From Bacteroidales bacterium (lineage in GTDB: Bacteria; Bacteroidota; Bacteroidia; Bacteroidales; WCHB1-69): a stretch of DNA of 64,000 nt. The stretch spans positions 124,001 to 188,000 of the forward strand of contig JAFSOZ010000003.1 in the NCBI GenBank assembly GCA_017443175.1, given 5' to 3'. The notes beneath the pieces were generated by a model. It did not search any database. It saw only the letters and a list, made by a program, of their open reading frames with translations, and was not told where the DNA came from. How positions within the stretch are numbered: the first letter of the stretch is position 1; every line of letters begins with the position of its first letter. Below, in pieces: positions 40,957-49,089 of this stretch. The position numbers and the translations under genes are program-made.

Positions 40957-41015
40957 ATCACCATTCCGCCGCCAAAGGCGGCGGAACCTCCAACGTTAAC
41001 CCCATAATTCTGCAA
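40957..41015 (+). repeat. Palindromic repeat family A, copy 5
   Basis: CACCATTCCGCCGCC, AAA, GGCGGCGGAAC, then CTCCAACGTTAACCCCATA and TTCTGCAAG. Apart from the stem it is almost the same as copy 3. It follows the end of the feo cluster and its strong stem could end that transcript. Confidence 0.8.
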
Positions 41016-41025
41016 GTGTCGAGAT

Positions 41026-41202
41026 CTACGGCCTGCCTGTGCACCCCGCGCACGAGCCACCGCTGCACCCTTGACAACCACTACAACAGCCATCGCAACC
41101 GCACGGGCCATCCTTGCGGTTCCGATACTGCCGCACCAACAGCCAAACCGCAGCAACAACGGCAGCGGTCACGATTATCGCTACTAATATTTTCTGTACC
41201 AT
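41026..41202 (-). CDS. FeoB-associated Cys-rich membrane protein
   Basis: The 58-residue protein has one N-terminal membrane helix (about residues 4-22), a basic stretch RQYRNRK, then a cysteine-rich tail with eight Cys in CGCDGCCSGCQGCSGGSCAGC. Small proteins of this design are encoded with feoB in many bacteria. The cysteine tail may bind iron or another metal at the cytoplasmic face. Here a CDF exporter gene separates it from feoAB, and the stop codon of that gene is three bases away. Confidence 0.78.
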   Translation of the reverse strand: MVQKILVAIIVTAAVVAAVWLLVRQYRNRKDGPCGCDGCCSGCQGCSGGSCAGCTGRP

Positions 41203-41204
41203 AT

Positions 41205-42152
41205 CTATTTACATTCTCCCGTGCATTTCGAATCAGAGGTCTCAAATTCCAATGTGGCATGAGTGATACCCATCTCGGATAGTTTTTCTTTCAAATGTTC
41301 TTTCGTGTGCTCCATTTCTGTAAGATTGTCCACCACCACATGTGCCGTCATGGCGTTCTCCGTAGTGCTGAGCGCCCAAATGTGCAAGTGATGTACCTCA
41401 CGCACGCCCTCCTGCCCCATCATGGCATCTTTCACATGGTCGAAGTCCAGCTGGGCAGGCACACCGTCCAACGCCAAGCGCACGCTGTCGTGCAGCAACT
41501 CCCAAGAAGCCACAATGATCACGACCGCCACCACCAGCCCAATCAGCGGGTCGATGATATACCAACCCGTGAAATAGATGACGATGCCGGACACCACCAC
41601 GCCCACCGACACCAAAGCGTCAGCCAGCATGTGCAAATACGCGCCCTTGACGTTCAAATCCCTCTTCTGATCCTTCATGAACAGCCAAGCCGTAAAACCA
41701 TTTATCACCACCCCGATAGCCGCCACAATGGAAATCACTTGACCCTGCACCTCCTGAGGCGTAATTAATTTGCGAACACTTTCTACAATGATAAAAACCA
41801 CCGCAACGCCCAAAATAAGAGCGTTCAATAACGAAATCAGAATCGTGCTTTTCTTGTAGCCATACGTGAATTTGCGAGTGGCAATGGAATCCGACAGTTT
41901 GAAAGCAATGAGTGCCAGCACAAGACTGACCACATCGCTTAGGTTATGCCCCGCATCGGAAAGCAGCCCCAACGAATGATAGCAAAGCCCGAAAATGGCC
42001 TCCGCCAGCACGTATGCGATATTCAGAGCAATGCCGATAATGAAGGCACGGTTCAGCGTGGTAATGACATGGCTGTGATCGTGGTGATGATGACCATGAT
42101 GATGCTCATGATCATGCGTATGATGGTGTTCGTGATGAAGTTCGTGCGACAT
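41205..42152 (-). CDS. Cation diffusion facilitator (zinc/iron/cadmium exporter)
   Basis: The 315-residue transporter has a very histidine-rich N terminus (about residues 1-26), six membrane segments and the CDF metal site motifs: GLLSDAGHNLSD (HxxxD) in the second span and HMLADALVSVG in the fifth. A cytoplasmic C-terminal domain follows, ending in a short Cys tail (SDSKCTGECK). The start at 42152 (MSHELHHEHH) is chosen; a longer frame overlaps feoB. It lies within the iron-uptake group, so iron or zinc balance is likely. Confidence 0.88.
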   Translation of the reverse strand: MSHELHHEHHHTHDHEHHHGHHHHDHSHVITTLNRAFIIGIALNIAYVLAEAIFGLCYHSLGLLSDAGHNLSDVVSLVLALIAFKLSDSIATRKFTYGYKKSTILISLLNALILGVAVVFIIVESVRKLITPQEVQGQVISIVAAIGVVINGFTAWLFMKDQKRDLNVKGAYLHMLADALVSVGVVVSGIVIYFTGWYIIDPLIGLVVAVVIIVASWELLHDSVRLALDGVPAQLDFDHVKDAMMGQEGVREVHHLHIWALSTTENAMTAHVVVDNLTEMEHTKEHLKEKLSEMGITHATLEFETSDSKCTGECK

Positions 42153-42166
42153 ATTACGAGTTTTTT

Positions 42167-44641
42167 TTAAATTAGCATTCCAATCTGATATACCAAAAAT
42201 GCCATAATCCAGGCAACGAGCGTGTTGAACAGCACGGTAAACGTAGCCCATTTGCCGCCAGCTTCTTTATACACAGCGGTAACCGCCGCCACGCAAGGCA
42301 CATAAAGCAGAATGAAAATCATGAACGCGTAGGCCACCAACGGGGTGAAAACTTTTTGCCCTTTCAGTTCTCCGGAGGTCCACGTCTGCGCCTGAATGCT
42401 GGCTTGCAGTGCGGAGGAGTGCTCGTCAGCCTCCGCATCAGCGTGATAGAGCACGCCCATAGAGGAAACCACAATCTCCTTGGCAGCCAAGCCCGTGAGC
42501 AGCGAAACACCCATCTTCCAGTCAAAACCAAGCGGTTTGAACACCGGCGCAATGGCACGTCCCACTCGGCCAATGTAGGAATTCTCGGTTTGCACCACCG
42601 AGCGGTCAAACTCCAACTGCTCGATTTGGGCAGCCTTTACAGCCTCATCCATCTCCGTGTCAGCCGAAATCTGCTCAATCTGCGCGGTATAACGGTCGAT
42701 TTGCGGACTGTGCTGCGGGAAGTATTCCAAAGCCCAGATGATGACAGTGGCCACGAGGATCACCGTACCCATCTTCTTGAGATACTGCACGCTCTTGTCC
42801 CACATGTGCACCACGGCGTTGCGGAACGTGGGCAACCGGTACGGCGGCAACTCCATCACAAACTGGTCTTTGTTGTCCTTGAACGCGATTTTCTTCATTA
42901 GCAGGGAGGTGAGCACCGCCATCACCACGCCAAACAGGTAGATGCTTGTCAGGATAAGGCCCTGATGTTTGGTGAAAATGGCGGAAATCAGCAGCAGATA
43001 GACGGGCAACCGCGCTGAGCACGACATGAACGGCACCGTGATGATGGTGAGGATACGGTCCTTTTTGTTCTCCAGCGTACGTGTAGCCATGATGGCCGGC
43101 ACACTGCAGCCGAAACCGATGATGTAGGGGATAAACGACTTGCCGTGCAGGCCCATGCGGTGCATCAGCTTGTCCATCAGAAACGCGGCACGGGCCATGT
43201 AGCCAGTGTCTTCCAAAATGGAGATGAAGAAGAAGAGTATCAAGATGTTGGGCAGGAACGAACACACACCGCCCACACCCGCGATGATGCCATCTACAAT
43301 CAGGTCCTTGAGCATTCCATCGGCCATGTGGCGGGAAATCACATCTCCTAACCATCCAAAAAACATCTCCAACCACACCTGCGGATAGGCTCCCAAGGTG
43401 AATGTCATCTGGAACATAAACCACAGGAAGAAAATCAAAATAGGGAAGCCCAACCATTTGTGGGTCAAAATGTTGTCAATAGTGTAAGCTTTCTGCTTGC
43501 TGCGGTCTTTGCCAACCGTATATGTTTCTGCCAACGCGCCCCGCACAAAGCCGTATTTGGCGCCGGAAATCACAGTGGCAGCATCCTCACGGTAGCTCTT
43601 CTCCAAAATCTCACGCTGTTCTGCAGCCGATTTCTTCAACTCCCCGATCTTCACATGCCGCTCCACCGACTTCAGCGTCGCCTGGTCATTCTCCAGCAAC
43701 TTGATGGCAATATAACGCGCCGGATATTCGCTGTCAATAACCGTATCTTGCTTGATGATTTCTTTCAGAATCTCTATACTCTTCTCAATGTCAGCGCCAT
43801 AGTTGATGTGGATGTGCTTGGTGTTCTGTTCCATGTTTTCATATACATCCACAATATTCTTCATTACATCCTCTATTCCAGCGCCTTTTGATGAAACCGT
43901 AGGAACAATGGGGAAGCCCAGCATCCGGCTCAACATTTCCACATCCAACTTGTCGTGGTTATGTTCCAGTTCATCAAACATATTGAGTGCCATCACCATC
44001 GGCAGGTTCATGTCGATGAGCTGGGTGGTAAGGAAAAGGTTTCGTTCCAGATTGGAGGCATCCACGATGTTGAGCACCACATCGGGATGGTGGTCGAACA
44101 CGTACTCGCGCACGTAGAGTTCCTCGGGTGTGTATTCGGTAAGGGAGTAGGTGCCGGGCAGGTCGGCGATTTGGATGGTGTAATCCTTGTATTTGAAGAT
44201 TCCAATTTTGGAATCAACAGTCACGCCGCTGTAATTGCCCACCTTCTCGCGCATGCCAGTGGCGTGGTTGAAAAAGGAGGTCTTGCCACAGTTGGGGTTG
44301 CCGACCAGCGCCACGGAGATGGTCTTGCCGCGCTCGCCCAAGATGCGAGTCGTCTCCTCGGTGATGGTACCGTTGAAGCTGTAACTTTCAGCTGTCTCAT
44401 CAGTCAAGGGGACCACCTCAATATGCTGGGCCTCAATGCGCCGCAGGGAGACATGGCTTTGCATGATCTCATACTCAATGGGATCGCGCAAGGGGGCGTT
44501 CTTGATGACGCGTACCTTCTCGCCACGTACGAAGCCCAGTTCCATCAACCGGTGACGAAAGCCGCCGTGACCGCTCAACTTCACAATCACACATTGTGAA
44601 CCTGTCGGCATGTCAACGAGTCTAAGAGTTTGATTATCCAT
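42167..44641 (-). CDS. feoB: Ferrous iron transporter FeoA-FeoB fusion
   Basis: The 824-residue protein has an N-terminal FeoA (SH3-like) domain at about residues 1-80 joined to FeoB. The G domain has P-loop GNPNCGKTS (114-122), DLPGTYSLTEYTPEE and ALNMFDE (G4-type region). The membrane part includes the gate motifs GFGCSVPAIMATRTL and a late GLAAKEIVVSSMG. It imports Fe2+ under low oxygen. The fused form is common in Bacteroidota. The CDF and Cys-rich genes follow at 14 and 2 bases. Confidence 0.94.
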   Translation of the reverse strand: MDNQTLRLVDMPTGSQCVIVKLSGHGGFRHRLMELGFVRGEKVRVIKNAPLRDPIEYEIMQSHVSLRRIEAQHIEVVPLTDETAESYSFNGTITEETTRILGERGKTISVALVGNPNCGKTSFFNHATGMREKVGNYSGVTVDSKIGIFKYKDYTIQIADLPGTYSLTEYTPEELYVREYVFDHHPDVVLNIVDASNLERNLFLTTQLIDMNLPMVMALNMFDELEHNHDKLDVEMLSRMLGFPIVPTVSSKGAGIEDVMKNIVDVYENMEQNTKHIHINYGADIEKSIEILKEIIKQDTVIDSEYPARYIAIKLLENDQATLKSVERHVKIGELKKSAAEQREILEKSYREDAATVISGAKYGFVRGALAETYTVGKDRSKQKAYTIDNILTHKWLGFPILIFFLWFMFQMTFTLGAYPQVWLEMFFGWLGDVISRHMADGMLKDLIVDGIIAGVGGVCSFLPNILILFFFISILEDTGYMARAAFLMDKLMHRMGLHGKSFIPYIIGFGCSVPAIMATRTLENKKDRILTIITVPFMSCSARLPVYLLLISAIFTKHQGLILTSIYLFGVVMAVLTSLLMKKIAFKDNKDQFVMELPPYRLPTFRNAVVHMWDKSVQYLKKMGTVILVATVIIWALEYFPQHSPQIDRYTAQIEQISADTEMDEAVKAAQIEQLEFDRSVVQTENSYIGRVGRAIAPVFKPLGFDWKMGVSLLTGLAAKEIVVSSMGVLYHADAEADEHSSALQASIQAQTWTSGELKGQKVFTPLVAYAFMIFILLYVPCVAAVTAVYKEAGGKWATFTVLFNTLVAWIMAFLVYQIGMLI

Positions 44642-44769
44642 GTTATATCTTTAACTATTCATTCTATATTGCAACTTGCAAAAGAGCATGAATAATCTTA
44701 ATCCCCTTATCCCCAAAAATGATGATTTATGGCATTTGTTCTACCTAAACAAAACTCTCATTTGAAATA

Positions 44770-45906
44770 CTATTTGCGTCCCTTGTTGCAATCGTCAATA
44801 GCTTCCTGCAACATCTCTTCAAACAAGTCGATAGAGTGGTTGATGTCATATTTCTTCGCAGACTCGGAGTATAGCTTCTCCATTTTCGCCTTCTCCTCGG
44901 GGTTGTCCAACCAATAGTCGATGGCGCGGGCCAAATCCTTAGGATCCCCGGGGTTGAAGAGGCTGCGCCCGTCAAGGGCGAATTGTCTTGTGGCAGAGAG
45001 GTTGCTATTGGCAATGACGGGCACCAGGCCTGTGGCAAATGCCTCTATGCAGGAAATGGCCTCTGACTCCATGTCCGATGCGTGCACGTAAAGGTCACAT
45101 TGGCCGAGCATGTTTTTCAAATCCTCCTTGGGCAGATAGGTGAAAACGGGCGGATTCTTCAATTTACTACCTAAACGATAGTATTGTTTGTACTTCGGTC
45201 CCTTTCCGGCAAAAATCAATTGAATCCGGTCGCCATACTTGGAATACTGCAGAGCATTGATGATGACATCCTGACGTTTCTCTGCGGAAAGCCGCCCCAC
45301 CATGGCAATCAGGATTTTGCCTTCATATTCAGGCTTTTTAGGCACCTTGTACCAGGTAAAATCCGATTGGATGCCATTGGAGATGGCATGGACCTTAGCC
45401 TTGTAACCGCGGCTCTCAATCTCCTCAGCCATGAACTTGGAGGGCGCATGCACATGGCCGAAATGGTCATACACGGCTCTCCTGAGGATACTGAATATCA
45501 TGTTATTAACCCATTCCGATTTCCCGAGGCCGAACTGGGACGAAATGTTCTGTGGCTGGACATGGAAGGCGGCAGTGGCCGGCTTGCCGAGAAGGTCGGC
45601 AATTTTCTTGGCCCTCGTTTCCAAAAAGAAGGGGAAGAAACAGTGGACAACATCTGCCCACTCCACCGCTTCACGTATGACCTTCTTGTCACATTTCGCA
45701 TATTTGAAACCCTGCTTGTGAATCATCCCGTTGAAGATGAAAAAGTTCAACTCGGGCAATCCGTAAACACCCTCTCTGGGCTCGCTTGCGGTCATAATGC
45801 GTACCTCATGCCCGCGCTTGCGCAACTCCTCCGCAAACCGCTGCGCGGAAATGCTGGTGCCGTTGTTCGTGGAAAAATAAACGTCTATAACAAATAAAAT
45901 TTTCAT
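44770..45906 (-). CDS. GT4-family glycosyltransferase
   Basis: The 378-residue protein has the GT-B fold of family 4. The N-terminal donor-independent domain starts MKILFVIDVYFSTNNGTSIS; the C-terminal nucleotide-sugar domain has VGRLSAEKRQDVII (about residues 202-215) and HASDMESEAISCIEAFATG with the EX7E motif. Relatives make glycolipids such as glucosyl-diacylglycerol or transfer sugars to lipid carriers. It is a single gene with its own promoter at 45934. Confidence 0.85.
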   Translation of the reverse strand: MKILFVIDVYFSTNNGTSISAQRFAEELRKRGHEVRIMTASEPREGVYGLPELNFFIFNGMIHKQGFKYAKCDKKVIREAVEWADVVHCFFPFFLETRAKKIADLLGKPATAAFHVQPQNISSQFGLGKSEWVNNMIFSILRRAVYDHFGHVHAPSKFMAEEIESRGYKAKVHAISNGIQSDFTWYKVPKKPEYEGKILIAMVGRLSAEKRQDVIINALQYSKYGDRIQLIFAGKGPKYKQYYRLGSKLKNPPVFTYLPKEDLKNMLGQCDLYVHASDMESEAISCIEAFATGLVPVIANSNLSATRQFALDGRSLFNPGDPKDLARAIDYWLDNPEEKAKMEKLYSESAKKYDINHSIDLFEEMLQEAIDDCNKGRK

Positions 45907-45933
45907 AATCTCTTTCCATTAAATTTTTCGCCG

Positions 45934-45941
45934 CAAAATTA
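45934..45941 (-). promoter_or_regulatory. -7 box for the GT4 glycosyltransferase
   Basis: On the minus strand TAATTTTG is followed by CGGC, 28 bases before the ATG. Confidence 0.55.
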
Positions 45942-46112
45942 ACATTTTTTAGTAAATGTAATTTATTGATATTCAATATTGTTTACTTGTTAACAAAAAG
46001 GATTTTATCGGATTTTCGGAGATTTTCAGCTATTTTGGATCCACTGGGTTCTGAATATTTCCAATACACAAACAGCAATTTTCCTGTATTTTGACTGTTA
46101 TAATTTTTACTA

Positions 46113-46120
46113 TATTTGCG
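46113..46120 (+). promoter_or_regulatory. -7 box for the T9SS/beta-helix pair
   Basis: TATATTTG followed by CGGGC, with TTTG at 46092-46095 at the expected -33 spacing. The leader to the ATG at 46191 is about 65 bases. Confidence 0.65.
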
Positions 46121-46190
46121 GGCTGAATTTATTTGGAATAGTTTCATCTGTAAAATTCCGTCATCAAATTTAAAACTTCAATTTCTTGAA

Positions 46191-46658
46191 ATGATAAAAA
46201 AAACGATTTTGAGTTTGCTCTTTTTCTCAGGCATCATCCTCTGCTCGGCACAGGTGACTGTGGAAGTGCAACTAATTAGTTCCGGCACTCAATCCTTTTC
46301 CGTCAGCGAAGCTGGCAAGATTTATTTTGACAACGGGTATCTCATGGTGGATGACGGGAACGACGCCCCTTTCTCCTTCCCGCTTTCGGATATCCGGAAA
46401 GTACTGTTCTCCGGAACCACATCCGTAGAAACCATTGAAAGCGACCATATCCGTATATACCCTAATCCCGCGACCACCTTTTTGCGCATCAGCAGCGACC
46501 GGAACAGTGACAGCCGTTATCAGATTTTCTCCATTGACGGCCGACTGCTCATGTCCGGTGTCTGCAAGCAAGAAGAGACTATCAACATCAGCAGACTGCC
46601 CAAAGGACTGTATCTCATCAAAGTGGATGGCAAAACCTTTAAAATCAGCAAATCATGA
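46191..46658 (+). CDS. Short secreted protein with T9SS type A sorting domain
   Basis: The 155-residue protein has a signal peptide (MIKKTILSLLFFSGIILCSAQ), a small domain with SVSEAGKIYFDNG and FPLSDIRKVLFSG, then a C-terminal T9SS sorting domain of about 75 residues (HIRIYPNPATTFLRIS, then LPKGLYLIKVDGKTFKIS). The cargo part is only about 55 residues. Its stop codon overlaps the next ATG (ATGA), so it is coupled to the large beta-helix protein. The start at 46116 is rejected because it lacks a signal at its end. Confidence 0.8.
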   Translation: MIKKTILSLLFFSGIILCSAQVTVEVQLISSGTQSFSVSEAGKIYFDNGYLMVDDGNDAPFSFPLSDIRKVLFSGTTSVETIESDHIRIYPNPATTFLRISSDRNSDSRYQIFSIDGRLLMSGVCKQEETINISRLPKGLYLIKVDGKTFKISKS

Positions 46659-49072
46659 AAAGAACCGTTTCAGTCATCCTGTTTTTGACGTTAGTCGTAT
46701 CCCTGCCTGCGCAGGAGATTCTGCATCTATACAATGGCAACAGCGTCATCTTTGAGAAATCCGTTTCCGAGATTGACAGCATTCATTTTCAAGGCAGCCA
46801 ATCAATTTTCAACTTCGGCAATACCAATCTTACCTTTCCAGTGAGCATAGTGGATAGCATCACCTTCAGCAACGAAAGCCTGCTGGGCGATGACATCTAT
46901 ATCATCTGGAACGGCAACAGCGTCAATGTCATCAACCCTTACGCCAACAACGGTGTGACCATCACAAATGAAGGGGCCAAGGTGACCGTGACGGTAACCT
47001 CAACCATTCAGGACATCGTCTATCACCTGTCGGGAAGCTCATCTGACGGTTATCTTTACATCACCCCCAACAAGCGCTTCACCCTCTCCATGGAAGGGCT
47101 TTCGCTTACTAACAGCGAAGGTCCGGCCATTGACGTGCTGGTGGACAAGAAAACCAGCATCATACTGGCTGACGGCTCGCAGAATTTCCTGAATGACGGG
47201 ACCAACAATGCCAAAAAGGCAGCTCTGCAAAGCAAAAGCGAGCTGATTTTCTACGGCAACGGCACGCTGACCGTGAACGGTTACAAGCGCAACGGCATCC
47301 ACAGCGACGACTATGTGCAAATCAACAGCGGCAACATCGTGGTGGCCTCTGCGGCAGCCGACGGTATCCACTGCGACTATTTTGTCATGAACGGCGGCAC
47401 AGCAAACATCACCGCTTCCGGTGACGGCATTGACGGAGACACCGGTTTCATCGAAGTGAATGATGGCATTATCACCATCAACACCCCCGCAGAAGACAAG
47501 AAGGGAATGAAGTGCGACAGCACCATCACCATCAACGGCGGCAATATCACCGTCAACAACAGTGGCAACCAAAGCAAGGGACTGAAGAGCGGTTTGAGCA
47601 CCTATATCAACGGCGGCGAGCTGACCGTCAACGCCACAGGCACATACGTCAGCGAGACCACCACTTCTGGTGTGGACCTCTCCTATTGCACAGGTATTAA
47701 GACAGGGGAAAGCTGCTTCATCACGAACGGCACCGTCACAATCACATGTCCTTCGACCAATGCAGGAAGCAAGGCTATCAGCTCCGACAGCAATATTGTC
47801 ATCTCAGGCGGCACAATCAACTTGACCTCTTTGGGTTCTTGCGACAAGTATTTGGTCAGTGGTTCCACCTACGACAGTTATGCTTCCGCATGTCTGAAAG
47901 CCAACGGTAACATTTCCATCAGCGGCGGCAACATCACGGCGGTCGCGGGTGGTCGCGCCATCAGCTGCGACGGCAACTATACTCAGACGGGCGGTCTTGT
48001 CAGCACTTCCACTAACGCGATTGGTTTCACCGTCATGGGCACGGGCACTTCCTGCACTGACGGTTTTGCGTCTGCCTGTCTGAAGGCGGACGGCGACATT
48101 GCTTTCATCGCGGGCAAGTTCAGCGGTACCAGCACAGGCAAAGGCGGGCGCGGCATTGTGGCCGACGGCACGCTGGTGTTTGGTGCTGCCGGAGCAGAAG
48201 ACAGTCTGCTTGTGGTCTATGTCACCACCAGCGGCGCCCCCGTGAACGCATCCTCCGGAGGCGGTGGCGGATGGCCTGGCGGCGGGAGCAGTTCCGACTA
48301 CTGGAAAGGCCTGCCCAAAGGGCTTAAAATTGAAGGCAACATCACCATCAACAGCGGACACCTGCAGAGTTTCTGTTCGCAGACCTCCGGAAGCACCACT
48401 GGCGAAGCTATCGAAAGCAAGGACTCTCTCTTCATCAACGGCGGTCACGTGGAGGCAAACGCATACGATGATGCCATCAACGCCGCATCCTTCATTGGCA
48501 TCAACGGCGGCCATGTATGGGCCTACTCTCGCGGTAACGACGGCATTGACGGAAACGGCTCCACCCTTCGTTTCAACGGCGGTGTCATCATCGCCCGCGG
48601 CAGCGAATGCGCCATTGACGACAACAGCGACCACGGCGGGAAACTATACATCAGCAACGCCACGCTCATCGCCATAGGAGGCAACATGGGAGCCATTGAG
48701 GGGACCCCTACCCTTACGGGACAGAAATATTTGACCCTGGGCAGTTCAGGCGGCGGTGGATGGCCTGGCGGTGGGGGCGGTGGCAGCAGCTCCGCGCAGA
48801 CCCTCGCACAAAACGGCGTCTGCGTCAAAAACAGCAGCGGCACGGAGATTGTCACCTACAAGATGCCCACCGTCAACAACGGCAGCAGCGGATTTGAAGA
48901 CACCGGTGCCAAAGGAGTGTCGGGACTTTTCATCACCACCCCCTCGATCCAAAGCGGGACATACACCTACTATACATCCCCCACTATCAGCGGAGGCTCA
49001 AACTGGCATGGATACTATACCGGTGCCACAGTGACCACTTCAGGCAACGGCACCTCCACTACCGCACATTAA
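46655..49072 (+). CDS. Large secreted beta-helix protein (carbohydrate-binding, DUF4353-like)
   Basis: The 805-residue protein has a signal peptide, an N-terminal region of about 60 residues similar in pattern to the preceding protein (SVSEIDSIHFQG), and then a long run of short strands such as INGGNITVNNSG and ISGGNITAVAGG that fits a right-handed parallel beta-helix. Glycine-rich linkers (SSGGGGGWPGGGSSSDY; GGGGGGSSSA) break the repeat late in the protein. It lacks a visible sorting domain of its own. This type is annotated as a carbohydrate-binding surface protein. Confidence 0.75.
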   Translation: MKRTVSVILFLTLVVSLPAQEILHLYNGNSVIFEKSVSEIDSIHFQGSQSIFNFGNTNLTFPVSIVDSITFSNESLLGDDIYIIWNGNSVNVINPYANNGVTITNEGAKVTVTVTSTIQDIVYHLSGSSSDGYLYITPNKRFTLSMEGLSLTNSEGPAIDVLVDKKTSIILADGSQNFLNDGTNNAKKAALQSKSELIFYGNGTLTVNGYKRNGIHSDDYVQINSGNIVVASAAADGIHCDYFVMNGGTANITASGDGIDGDTGFIEVNDGIITINTPAEDKKGMKCDSTITINGGNITVNNSGNQSKGLKSGLSTYINGGELTVNATGTYVSETTTSGVDLSYCTGIKTGESCFITNGTVTITCPSTNAGSKAISSDSNIVISGGTINLTSLGSCDKYLVSGSTYDSYASACLKANGNISISGGNITAVAGGRAISCDGNYTQTGGLVSTSTNAIGFTVMGTGTSCTDGFASACLKADGDIAFIAGKFSGTSTGKGGRGIVADGTLVFGAAGAEDSLLVVYVTTSGAPVNASSGGGGGWPGGGSSSDYWKGLPKGLKIEGNITINSGHLQSFCSQTSGSTTGEAIESKDSLFINGGHVEANAYDDAINAASFIGINGGHVWAYSRGNDGIDGNGSTLRFNGGVIIARGSECAIDDNSDHGGKLYISNATLIAIGGNMGAIEGTPTLTGQKYLTLGSSGGGGWPGGGGGGSSSAQTLAQNGVCVKNSSGTEIVTYKMPTVNNGSSGFEDTGAKGVSGLFITTPSIQSGTYTYYTSPTISGGSNWHGYYTGATVTTSGNGTSTTAH

Positions 49073-49089
49073 ACTGAAAACACCAAACT

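Noticed and set aside
40875..41159. 94-codon minus-strand frame
   Set aside because: It lies out of frame over the family A repeat and over the better-supported 58-residue FeoB-associated Cys-rich gene at 41026-41202.
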